A stretch of 64,000 nt of DNA from Petunia secreta. Taxonomy: Eukaryota; Streptophyta; Magnoliopsida; Solanales; Solanaceae. Under the pieces are notes generated by a model. The model was not told where the DNA came from and ran no database searches. It saw nothing but the letters and a program-made list of their open reading frames with translations. The position numbers were made by a program, and so were the translations under genes. Positions 11,582 through 21,415 of this stretch are shown piece after piece; the first letter of the stretch is position 1; the number at the start of each line of letters is the position of its first letter. The stretch covers positions 25,196,001 through 25,260,000 of the forward strand of contig JARKIP010000048.1 of assembly GCA_029990175.1 (NCBI GenBank), written 5' to 3'.

Positions 11582-12633
11582 CTATGGTTGACTTTTTAAA
11601 TCACAAAATCCTCCTTTGACAGTGTCAGTAAGTCTACCCATAGGTATGCTCCAAAACAACACTTCAAACTTCTCTATGTTTTTCCTGAACTTATTTTTGC
11701 CAATTCCACGAGCAACCATTTTAACATTTGATTCATTGCACCTGTTAATTGTAACAACAAGAAAATTAGAACTTTTCTGTTCTTCAAGTATGCTAAAGAA
11801 ACTGCGAGAGATTTTCATGCCAATTGCTTCAATAGTCTAGTGGAGCTGTATAATGACAGGAACAAGTTGCAAAACCATGGGATTGGTTTCTTCTGTTGAA
11901 CATCTTACAGCTTCATTCAGCTTTCCACATGCAGTAGTGATAATCCTTGTTCTCGAGATGAACAAGTGAATGCATACATAATCTGTCATTTGATAAAGAC
12001 CAACAAATCATAAGAAAAACCAACAACTACCATATCAAAACTTCTATGATAATCATAGGTTGTTAAATTTGCTGGTGCTTGCATGATGAGGTTCTTTATC
12101 AACTCTATGTCTTTCTTTTGGCACACTTAGAATAAGAATATTAACAGAAAGAATGCTGGCATACTCCCTTTCAAAAATGTATCAGCACTACACAAGGAAC
12201 AAAACTTCCTACGATTTTGGTAACCAAGCTTCAGGCACCAAATAAATAGATTCAAAACTACATCTTCAATTATAATCGCAGCCTCAATGTGACTGAATAA
12301 CTTAGCAAGCTCGCTAAAATTTTCAATTACTATTTCAAACTTCTTTTTATCAAACTCAAGGACACCAAAAAATATTTCATCTTCAACTAATCTCTCCCTT
12401 AGCTTTTTAGGTATCTCACCATAGCTTTGGACATCTATACATACCCCTTTCCGAGATCCATTTCTAATTGCAGTAGTTTCATCATGTATTTCATATCTAC
12501 TGAATCAAAGCTCATGGATTGATGTCCCTAATAATATAATAATATTCCTTGTAACTTTCTTGAATTTCTTGTGCTTCCAAATGAAGAAAGTAATCCCACC
12601 AGGAGGAACAGGACCAACAATCATGCAGATAGC
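11582..12633 (-). pseudogene. Unknown broken protein-coding locus, downstream segment
   Basis: This is the continuation of the coiled-coil locus seen at 17587-18913 and 31818-33520, now 3' of element A. When element A and one target copy are ignored, the minus-strand frame runs across the junction at 12633 (MIVGPVPPGGITFFIW on this side). It then decays through several stops and shifts. Two further readable patches are DEIFFGVLEFDKKKFEIVIE (about 12390-12330) and PMGRLTDTVKGGF near the end (11600-11640). I do not recognise the family. It could be a host gene or the coding part of an LTR element. Confidence 0.5.
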
Positions 12634-12779
12634 TGATGCGATCCGGATGGGTACTCGAATTCATGGAGGATTCACGCACGACATCCGGAGCTTGCAATAT
12701 TTCAAAAGGGCTTGGAAGCCAAGAATCAAGCCAAGAGACTGGCCAAACAAACAAATGAGAGCTCACTGAAAGCTGTGTC

Positions 12780-12975
12780 TATGCGATCGTGAAGCAACAG
12801 GCGCGACCAGGTAGAAAAAATCTACTCCAGTGCGCGATCGCGAGACACCCCATGCGATCGTGAAGAAGCGTCAGCCCACAAGGCGCGATCGCGACTACCA
12901 AGGTGCGATCGCAAAGAAGCGTCAGCTCACAAGGCGCGATTGCGACACTCAAGGCGTGATTGCGATGAAGGACGT
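12780..12975 (+). repeat. GCGATCGCG palindrome cluster, element A 5' LTR
   Basis: About seven copies of GCGATCGCG or near variants alternate with AAGAAGCGTCAGCCCACAAG-type spacers, upstream of the TATA box. The 3' LTR has a shorter version at 17063-17220, and related GCG-rich motifs recur in the leader at 13776-13905. A CpG-rich palindrome in this AT-rich DNA is conspicuous. Confidence 0.85.
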
Positions 12976-13042
12976 CTGGGCAGCTTGGCAGAATCAGTAA
13001 TAAAGGGCTTTTTAGTCCATTCCTTCATTATATAGTAACTAC

Positions 13043-13050
13043 TATAAATA
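13043..13050 (+). promoter_or_regulatory. TATA box, element A 5' LTR
   Basis: TATAAATA follows the palindrome cluster and the GGGCTTTTTAG block shared with element B. The 3' LTR copy is at 17294-17301. Confidence 0.6.
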
Positions 13051-13337
13051 CGCTAATTGAAGGTTTATTCATTAGTTAGACTTTGATGATGAATATTATT
13101 GTGAGTGAATAATGGCTAAGCATGTTGCTTGCGCACTCTATTTCCATGATTTGCAATTGAATATTGATTCAATTGAGGATTAAAAGTATAGGCTCTTTTT
13201 GGTTGTTGTCTTATGGGGGTGATTATGCCACTTTTTCCTAATCCACTTCCTTAATTTCAAATCGATTCAAATTGGGTCTTGCTTTTATCATTTTATTTTC
13301 TTGTTATTTTCCAAATCCTAGTTAGGATCATATCATT

Positions 13338-13349
13338 TGGCATCAGAGT
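13338..13349 (+). promoter_or_regulatory. Primer-binding site of element A (initiator Met tRNA type)
   Basis: TGGCATCAGAGT lies two bases after the LTR end. It resembles TGGTATCAGAGC, complementary to the 3' end of initiator Met tRNA, with two differences. Confidence 0.75.
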
Positions 13350-14227
13350 TCGGATTAGTGTTTGTTCCTCCAAACACTAACTAGGTTTTGTTTATCAAAT
13401 CTGAAAAATCACAAAAAAATAATAATAATCAAAAATCCAAAAATTGAGTCGTAGGTTTAGGTTTTCTTTGGATGGAATCTTTGTTACCAATTGTTGCTTG
13501 GTGATTCTAGAAGTTGATTCTCGAAGGAATTGAACAACAAACAACATTTGGGGTGTTAATTTGAAGAATCAAAATCTAGGGTTCTTCAACAAAGATTTGG
13601 GGCTTTTGTATTTTGGGTGTTGTTCTTGAAGAATTGATCATTGGGGTTGGTTCACGGACATATAAGGAGCTTATATCTCAAATTTGGAGCAAAAACAAGT
13701 TGATTTGTGAAGATTTATGTGAAGAAAATTTTTAGAAATTCGTCTTCAAGTTCTGCATCAGACCCAGAATTTGCTCTTCTCGATCACGAAGCGACATCAC
13801 AGAGTTATTAATTCCTCTTCGCGAACGCGCACCTTCTGTCGCGACAGCGCTGAACAAAAATTATTCCTCTTCACAATAGCGCCCGTTCTCATGCGATAGC
13901 ACTGAACAAAAAATTAGTCACTTCACAAATTACTCGGAACAACCCCTCAACAGTTTCAGATCACCCAAACCCCTATCATATCATCAAATACAGTGAGTTT
14001 CTAGATCATTAACACAATTTCATCCAAATCCAGATTCGTTTCGTGCCAATTCGATTCGTGCCTTTCTTCTTTCCTTTCTTTGACTTTTTCTAAATTCTAT
14101 CTGCTAGCTTTAATTGTCTGTTTCTTCTTACAACAATTTCTTCCCGTCCCTAATTAGATTGAGTTCGATTGTCAAATCGTAATTGAGTGCGAAAAGCAAC
14201 TTGACTTTGCCAATGAGAGGTAAAAGA

Positions 14228-14375
14228 AAAAGGCTTGAGTGGTGAGAATATTAGAGTGTGGTCACAAAAGCCATTAATCTTGAGTGTATACACGAGTGGA
14301 AAGAAAATTGAGTGATGATATATCGAGTGATACACATGAAGGAGCGAATTTGTGAGGTCCTTTTGTTATTATTGT
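14228..14375 (+). promoter_or_regulatory. Conserved GAGTG-rich leader upstream of ORF1, element A
   Basis: This non-coding block ends just before the ORF1 start and is clearly alignable with 26305-26452 of element B. It contains six GAGTG pentamers between 14237 and 14329, seven to twenty-five bases apart. Position and conservation suggest an RNA packaging or dimerisation signal; that role is inference. Confidence 0.6.
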
Positions 14376-14382
14376 TGCAAAC

Positions 14383-15669
14383 ATGTCCTCGGGTGATGAT
14401 TGTGGAGGTTATAACTCCTATGGAGCTGATGGGGATTTCTACGATTATTGTGGAGACTATGGTTCCTATGATGATGGTGGGAGTTACTATGATGATTCGG
14501 GGAACTGTGCCTCTTATGAAGATGAAGTGAGTCATTATGGTGATCATAAAGCTCGTGGAGGCTATGAGGCTTATGAGGATGAACGTGGCCATGAAAACTC
14601 CTATGCTTTTAGTCTTGGAGATGATAAAAGTGACGCTTCAAGGTACAATGTTCCTACTTACTCTTCTTGTGATGAACATGAAAATGTAGATAGTGACATA
14701 GAGAGAATTGATGATGAAACTTATTATAGAGATTGTTCATTTGCATCCACTCTTTGTGTTCCTAAAAATAAACAAGAGAGTAGTAGTGGCCTTACTATTG
14801 GTTTGAGAAGAAGTGGTAATTACTCCATGAGAAAAAGAGATTCTACATATTCTAATTATGCTAGAAGGTTTAATGTCTCTAATTCTTATGTGAAAGGAAA
14901 CTTGAGGCCTAAAGTGAGAAAAAGTGATACATGTACTACAAGTGATTTGTCTTGGACTAATAATGCTTTGAGAACTATGTTTAAACGGAATCATTTTGTA
15001 GACAACCATGAGTGTGATGAAGTTTGTGTGGATCAGTTTTTGGAAGAAATGAAAAACTTCTTCCATACAATTTGTAAGGTTGGAGGGCTTACTTGTGTTA
15101 TGATCATTGATTATAAGAGTCACACTAATGTTGCAAGTGTTTCTTTGGTTGAGCAATTAAAGTTGGAAATTTGTAGTCATCCCTTACCCTATAGGTGGCC
15201 TTGGTTGAATGGAGATGGGTTTGTGGACATTACACAAAAAGTATGGGTAAAGTTCAAAATTAGAAACTATCATTATAAAGTACTATCTGATGTGATGCCC
15301 ATAAAAGGTTGTCACTTATTGTTGGGAAAACCATGGAAATTTGATAGGGATGCCAGGTATTGTGAGAAGTTGGGAAAACATGCTCTCACTTTACGGGACC
15401 AAAAGTTTATTCTTAACGCCACTCCTCTAATAAAAGTCAAAGAATTTTATTTGGAAATGCTAGAAATGACAAGAAAGAAAAAGGAAAAAGGGGCGAAGCG
15501 AAGGTTGGATGAAAGTTTTCAAGGAGAAAAATTGAAAGATGAGGTAAAGAGTACCCCTAATCCTTCCAAAAGGATTCTTGGCACATATCCTAATTCAAAT
15601 GAACTTGAGAGAGAAAAGAATGAGAGGAGTAAGGGAGTGACAAGTGACAACTCAAGAGAGGAAAAATGA
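14383..15669 (+). CDS. ORF1 of element A: acidic Gly/Tyr/Asp-rich protein fused to a degenerate retropepsin
   Basis: 428 codons from an ATG 50 bases after the GAGTG leader. Residues 1-110 are an acidic, Gly/Tyr/Asp-rich low-complexity region (YGSYDDGGSYYDDSGN and similar). Residues 130-220 are basic. Residues about 235-345 align with the protease domain of element 1: MIIDYKSHTNVAS against MIIDSGSCANVV, and the GCHLLLGKPWKFDRDAR block against the matching element 1 block. The catalytic DSG is DYK, so it cannot be an active aspartic protease as written. The C-terminus is Lys/Glu-rich and ends GVTSDNSREEK before a stop that element B conserves. There is no zinc knuckle. It may act as a gag-like RNA or particle component; that is a guess. 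Confidence 0.75.
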   Translation: MSSGDDCGGYNSYGADGDFYDYCGDYGSYDDGGSYYDDSGNCASYEDEVSHYGDHKARGGYEAYEDERGHENSYAFSLGDDKSDASRYNVPTYSSCDEHENVDSDIERIDDETYYRDCSFASTLCVPKNKQESSSGLTIGLRRSGNYSMRKRDSTYSNYARRFNVSNSYVKGNLRPKVRKSDTCTTSDLSWTNNALRTMFKRNHFVDNHECDEVCVDQFLEEMKNFFHTICKVGGLTCVMIIDYKSHTNVASVSLVEQLKLEICSHPLPYRWPWLNGDGFVDITQKVWVKFKIRNYHYKVLSDVMPIKGCHLLLGKPWKFDRDARYCEKLGKHALTLRDQKFILNATPLIKVKEFYLEMLEMTRKKKEKGAKRRLDESFQGEKLKDEVKSTPNPSKRILGTYPNSNELEREKNERSKGVTSDNSREEK

Positions 15670-15784
15670 GAACTTGAGTTGAGTGAGTAGTCACAAGAAA
15701 AGAGAGAGGATTTTGAAAATGAAATGAGAGAAAAGAAAGAGGGAAAACAAAAGAGTGAGGGTGATGATTTCCTTATTCTAATAA

Positions 15785-15808
15785 TTCTAACCTTTCTTCT
15801 TTCTCTAG
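15785..15808 (+). promoter_or_regulatory. Candidate branch point and splice acceptor before ORF2, element A
   Basis: TTCTAAC at 15785-15791 is a plant-type branch site. It is followed by the pyrimidine tract CTTTCTTCTTTCTCT and AG at 15807-15808. Element B has the same arrangement at 28111-28151 between the ORF1 stop and ORF2. A spliced subgenomic RNA would explain how ORF2 is expressed. Confidence 0.5.
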
Positions 15809-15859
15809 TTTTCTTGTGCATTTTGAAGGTACCTTTGGAGATGCTACATTGGGGAACAC

Positions 15860-17050
15860 TTGGTTCCATGCCTTGAAGAAAAAGAGGAGACCACGGTGAA
15901 GTCTCCAAATGAACAAGTGAGCTTAAATTTGAAAAGTCAAGGTAAAGAAGAATCTTTAGGTGTACTACAAGGTAACAAAGCTAATCCTAACTCTCGTACT
16001 TCTTTGGGTGAGCTTGATAGAGACTTGAGTATGGTTGATAGCTTTATTTTTTGCAAAATTAAGGATTCTTTATCTTGCATTGCTAAGAGTCAAAGTGAAA
16101 ATTGTGAGCATGCACTAGTTGGGCACACTTGTGAAAAGATAATGTGTTATAACATCCCACCTTTGTTTGAAAAATGTGCCAATGAGTTGCTTAATCTTGA
16201 GGTGATAGTATTTGATAGCACTCTTGATTGTGGTGGTGGTTTGTGTCAAGGTTTTAGACTATTTAAAAATCCATTGTTTGTTGAAAAGGAACAAGATGAA
16301 GTGTTGGAAGGTGATTTTAGTATTAACAATCCATTATTTGCTCAAAATGATTCTTGTGACTTGCTTGAGAGTGATAATTGTGTGGATGTTAGCAAGCTAA
16401 CTCCCAAAATATTTGTTGAAAGCTTGTCCAATGTTTGGAAGTCCTCCAAAGGTGAACATTGTTCCTTAAAGAAGGAGGGAGGCACTAGTGATTGTAGTGG
16501 TAAAGTAATATATGCTAGTTTTAGTGTCAATTTCTTTACTTTCTCTATTCCTAGTCTTGAGCATACATTTAAAGTGGATTTTGCTAGAACCTCCAATTTT
16601 AAGAGTGACAAATTATCAATGGAGGCTTGGCATGAGTTGAATGAGTCTAAAAATGAAGATTGTTTTGTCAATGGGCTTGCTTATTGTTGCTCTTATAGCC
16701 AAGTTTTTTATGTTGGGATTGGAAAAGTGTTCTTTATGGTTGATCTTGATACTTGGTTATATCATAAGAGTGTACACTTTGAGCATGAGTATGTCAGTCT
16801 TGTTCCACTCTCTTTATTGTGTAGTGCTTGGAAAGTTATTGAGTTGGTACTCATTCGTCTCATGGTTTTGCAAGGTACAAATTCGAGGACGAATTATTTT
16901 AAAGAAGGAGGGAATGATGCAATCCGGATGAGTACTCGAAGCCATGGAGGATTCACGCTCGACATCTGGAGCTTGGAATGTTTCAAAAGGGATTGGAAGC
17001 CAAGAATCAAGCCAAGAGACTGGCCAAACAAGCAAATGAGAGCTCACTGA
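15860..17050 (+). CDS. ORF2 of element A: unknown protein with DTWLYHKSV motif
   Basis: An open frame of 396 codons whose first codon is TTG; no ATG begins it where element B has one (28172), so the start may have been lost. It shares with ORF2 of element B an NNPLF motif, the VNFFTFSIPSLEHTFKVD block (B has LNYFIYSIPHVDHTLGVE), and FFMVDLDTWLYHKSV at 16730-16774. A Cys-containing hydrophobic segment follows. The frame then runs through the polypurine tract into the 3' LTR; the part beyond about 16880 is probably not conserved protein. I recognise no domain. It is not RT, RNase H, integrase or gag. Membrane association is possible but unproven. Confidence 0.65.
   Translation: MVPCLEEKEETTVKSPNEQVSLNLKSQGKEESLGVLQGNKANPNSRTSLGELDRDLSMVDSFIFCKIKDSLSCIAKSQSENCEHALVGHTCEKIMCYNIPPLFEKCANELLNLEVIVFDSTLDCGGGLCQGFRLFKNPLFVEKEQDEVLEGDFSINNPLFAQNDSCDLLESDNCVDVSKLTPKIFVESLSNVWKSSKGEHCSLKKEGGTSDCSGKVIYASFSVNFFTFSIPSLEHTFKVDFARTSNFKSDKLSMEAWHELNESKNEDCFVNGLAYCCSYSQVFYVGIGKVFFMVDLDTWLYHKSVHFEHEYVSLVPLSLLCSAWKVIELVLIRLMVLQGTNSRTNYFKEGGNDAIRMSTRSHGGFTLDIWSLECFKRDWKPRIKPRDWPNKQMRAH
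16882..16914 (+). promoter_or_regulatory. Inverted-repeat motif and polypurine tract, element A
   Basis: TTCGAGGACGAA at 16882-16893, then AAAGAAGGAGGGAA ending at 16914. The motif is 21 nt from the LTR, as in element 1 and element B. Confidence 0.75.
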
Positions 17051-17586
17051 AAGCTGTGTCTACGCGATCGGGAAGCAACAGGCGCGACCGCGTAGAATAA
17101 ATCTACTCGAGTGCACTATCGCGAGACACCCTACACGATCGCGAAGAAGCGTCAGCCCACAACAAAGAAGCGTCAGCTCACAAGGCGCGATCGCGATACT
17201 CAAGGCACGATCGCGATGAAGGACGTCTGGGAAGCTTGGCAGAATCAGCAATTAAGGGCTTTTTAGTCCATTCCTTCATTGTATATTAACTACTATAAAT
17301 ACGCTAATTGTGGTTTATTCATTTGTTAGACTTTGATGATGAATATGATTGTGAGTGAATAATGGCTAAGCATGTTGCTTGAGCACTCTATTTCCTTGGT
17401 TTGCGATTGAATATTTATTCAATTGAGGACTAAATAGTATAGGTTCTTTTTGGTTATTGTCTTAAAGGGGTGATTAGACCACTTTTTTCTAATCCACTTC
17501 TTTAATTTCAAATCAATTCAAATTGGGTCTTGCTTTTATCTTTTTATTTTCTTGTTATTCTTTTAATCCTAGTTAGGATCATATCA
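16915..17586 (+). repeat. 3' LTR of element A (672 bp)
   Basis: Matches 12634-13335 with scattered substitutions and a deletion of about 30 bases inside the palindrome cluster. It ends CATATCA, followed by ATAGT. Confidence 0.92.
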
Positions 17587-18913
17587 ATAGTTTTCAAATA
17601 TACTTCCCGCTTTCCTCCACCTTTAGAAGGACAAAGGCCAGCAACGTCTTTAAACAAAATTCTTGGCAACATCAAGCTTTGCATACTCGATAGGAAAGGT
17701 GTTGACCAGTTGCAAAGACATAAATTATTAGGGACAATAAGCATTCAATTCAGGGTGACTCGACCAACAAATTATTCTTTGCGAACTCCAACAATGCATC
17801 CCTCATATAAGCCATCAAACCAATCAAAGTCAGTATTGCCTCCAATTCCGTCACCCTTTGAAACTATATTTGTTTTGTGATAGCACTCAAATTGTTCTTT
17901 GGTTTTTGCTTGAATACCTCTGATAATGCATTTGGCTTTAGAGAGAAGTGCATCATATAAAACAACACTCAGATTGTTCAACAACCCATAGCTAAATAGC
18001 TGCTCAATTGCAGGAAATACCTTGATAATAGTATCTTCATTGGCAAATAAAACTTCAAGCCAAACGTGAACTTGCCTATCAAAATAATTACCATCAAGAT
18101 AAGTATCACCATAATTAGACAACACCTTGAAGACACCATCTCTGACCTCAAAAGTACCACCTCCAAGATTTATACCATCTCCTGTGATAAGCTCATTATC
18201 ATGCTCGTTTATTCTATAACCAGGAAGTATGGTTGCCTCATGGACATAGTTGGTGGAATATGAAAGACTTACCTCTTTAAATGCATTAGGTGTTTCAAGT
18301 ACTAATTCTAGCTCACTGGTCATGCACTACTTTTCTTCTCTACTAGACTCATATTGTTCAGTCTTCATTTCTACATCTGCAATATTAAGTTCTTCCTCAC
18401 TAGTCCACCATCCAAGGGAACCTTCACTGCCAACTAAATAAAGTATTCCCCGTTCATCTATCTTTTGATCTTCACTTTCAAGATTCTTCTGGTATTCTTG
18501 TGTTATCTCTTCGATCTTCATTTCAGCAAGTTTAAGATTTTCCTTGTACTCCTTCAACAAACCTTCAAGTTGCTTGTGCTCTTCATCCAATTTTCTGAAA
18601 GCATCCTCTTTCTGTTTCAAGTTTATTTCCCTATCCACAATCTTTGCGGATAATTCCCTATTCTGATTCTCTGTTTGTGCCAAAGTTTGAGCGGACTCTT
18701 CTTTACTTCTTTGAATTACCAATACCAGCTGGTCTTTCTCAGTCTTCAGTGATTCTATCTGCTGCCCTGACTTGTTGACTTTATCTATTTAGTGGGAAAT
18801 TTGAGCAGAAGTATCATTTTGCTCATCATCTAGTCTCTTTTGCAAGGATTGATGCTCCTCCACCTTCTTAGCTAATGAATTCTCCAGTTCAAATTTTTTT
18901 AGTAGGAGAGTTC
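17587..18913 (-). pseudogene. Unknown coiled-coil protein locus, middle segment
   Basis: The minus strand is open in one frame for most of this stretch. First (18910-18420) comes a long heptad-rich coiled coil (LAKKVEEHQSLQKRLDDEQN, LRKLDEEHKQLEGLLKEY-like) with a TAA near 18789. It is followed, across a TAG at 18324-18326, by a globular region (18323-17772) with EATILPGYRINEHDNEL, YFDRQVHVWLEVLFANEDT and LLSKAKCIIRGIQAKTKEQF. A shift near 17770 leads to a last patch ending VAGLCPSKGGGKREVYLKTI at element A. The frame joins the segments beyond both insertions. I do not recognise the globular part. Confidence 0.55.
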
Positions 18914-21415
18914 TGTTGAACCCCAAAGAATAACTCCCGAAAAGTTAAATTTAGGAATATCAACTGAATGGACTAACTCTTTTGAAATTTTTGGACTCGC
19001 CACCCAATTTAAGGAAAAACAGGGAACCAAAATAAACAAATGCATGCAAAAACTCCGCTTTAAAGAAAGGCAGTCTTTTAGAGATTATAACGATAAGATG
19101 TTTTGTTAATTTTGAAAGAAGGTTTTTAAGGCACTTTCGAAATTTCATTAACAATGGTTAATCCGTAAGGTTTTCAAATTTAATTGGCAAGTGCTATTTA
19201 TGCGTTTTTTCTAAAATCATCTAAAAATAATTAATTGAACTATTACTTAATTCAACTAATTAAATTTAGGAAAGCTTTTAACATCTTTACAATTTATTTA
19301 TGAAAGGCTTTACTTGTCATTCAAAATTAAATGAAATAAAATGAAAGCTCATTTCTTTTGAAAATGAACCCGAGTGTCTCACCATAAGATGGAACTTAGG
19401 TTTCAAGTCGCTTTTTGCAAAATCGTTTCGGGACATTTAGAAGTTAATTAAAACTTCATCATAAGTTTTGACTTTTAAAGAAACTACTTCGTATCAATAA
19501 GATAGAAGCTTTTTCTTATAGTCATTATTAAGCGTGGTTTCGAAAATTATGAAATTTTGCATGAATTGGTCTGGTTTGCAATAAATTGAATAACGACTCC
19601 AAGGTAAAGGATAATGAACATAAAATAAGGCATAAATTCAAACAATCAGACATGTATTAATAGATGAATTATTCTACAAATGTTATTTACATAAATGTTC
19701 TATAAAGGGAAAGGAGAAAATGAGAGTTGAAGATAGAACCCGGGATTGAAGCTATAATCTGAAAATATGACGCAAATAAAGTTCAAAGATGAAAATCCTC
19801 TTAGGCTAGAGCTAATGCAGCGAATGCAGATATGTCTTGACGAGGCAGTGGAGTCAGAGTCTCGATGGCTCGTTTTCATCCCCGGTATCCCATGCAATCA
19901 AAGAAAGTAATGAAATGAAGATTAGTATATGTTCAGGCAAAGCAGAATAAGTAAACAATTTCAACATATGTAATAACAATCGGTCATGCCCAGGCAAAGA
20001 AAAAGAAAGAAAAAGGACTTAATCAAATACATTCAAAATTTAGAGATATTTTACTTGCTTTTATCTTATGGGGATAATTCCAAGATGCATCACAGAAACT
20101 TCATCAAATTAATAGTACACTAGACAACAACTATTCCCTTTATTCTCACTTTATACTCCATTGATAAGACAAAACCTGAACAAGGACCATATCATCAAGC
20201 TAAGAGGAAGCAGACCTTACCCCTTCCCCTTTGTACCACTTAACAAACGAGCAGATAATGAAATTAGACAAGTTGGCCTGTTACATTTTTTAAAAAACAA
20301 ACAAGAAAAATAGACCCAACCCCTACTGCTACCTGAAATAACTCCCAGGTATGCAAACTTCATGAATTAACCAAAATGACACTCAAACAATCTACCAAGC
20401 AATCCTAAAAAAACTAACGCATATTAGGAGATTTCTATAGCCAACTTAAGAAAGGGCAAAGAAACAGGGTCATTAATATGGCCAAAGAAACCAGCAGAGA
20501 TAATCCTACAGTTGATAAATATAATCTAAAAGAAAACTGGTCATGTAAGCATTTTATTTTTTCTCTTTAACAGAAAGTGCCTTCCATTGTATTTTATTAC
20601 CTTAAGCCAAAATTATTAAAGCGAGAGCCAAGCTTCATTTCAAGAAAAGGTTATTATTATCCATCACAGAAAAACTTAAACCAAAGTAGGATTGTAACAG
20701 AAGTCCAAACCATTCTCTAAGCAAGACAATATTTTCCTATCTTGAAATATCAAGTTAAGTGCATTACCAAAACTTTAAAAAGGAAAAAAATGCACTGCTG
20801 GTAATTATAGTGAAGTCATTGCCTTGATCAGAGTTCATTTTATACTCAAAATTATAAAAACAAGAAATGACATTATGCTATTAGCTTGATTAAATGAGCA
20901 TAGAATTCCAAGAAGCATAACACTAGATACCAACAATCTTCTCCCAGATCTTCTCAATTCTAGGACCAATGGAACAAATCATATACACCTACATATACCT
21001 TCATCACCCCAGACACATACCAGAACCAAGCCCCTTAACCAAAACTGAGACACCCCTTTACAACAACCAGCAACCTTCATACCTTCTCTAATCGACCTGC
21101 ACAAAGCACCTGCGGCCGGGCCTTCTTAGGAAATTACTGCATTCATACCTTCATAACATGCGCGCACACGCGCACACACACTCGATAAACACCAGACCTC
21201 CCACACCTACACTGCATACAAGAAGAAGGAGCAACATCTGCTCCAAAACAACTCCCTAATCTGCAAAACTGAACCAAAACACCAACAATAGAACCAAAGC
21301 TCCCTGAACCTCACAGCTACAAGAAACGGCCTCCAAACAAACTATTGCAATATCAAAACATCCTACAAAACCCTTGAAATAACTGGGATACTATATCCTC
21401 CTCCCTGGAACTACC

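Larger units (their letters stand above)
12634..13335 (+). repeat. 5' LTR of element A (702 bp)
   Basis: TG...CA termini, matching 16915-17586. Relative to the 3' LTR it has about 30 extra bases in the motif cluster. It contains a cluster of GCGATCGCG-type palindromes at about 12780-12975 and TATAAATA at 13043-13050. Confidence 0.92.
12634..17586 (+). mobile_element. Non-autonomous LTR retrotransposon A (no RT, no integrase)
   Basis: Direct LTRs at 12634-13335 and 16915-17586 both start TGATGC and end CATATCA. A primer-binding site follows the 5' LTR and a polypurine tract precedes the 3' LTR. The flanking five bases are ATAGC and ATAGT, a target duplication with one mismatch. The interior holds two long open frames unrelated to RT, RNase H or integrase. 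Layout and ORFs match element B. Mobilisation must have used enzymes from another element; element 1 carries the closest protease in the window. The insertion is in the broken coiled-coil locus, whose frame continues across it. Confidence 0.93.
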
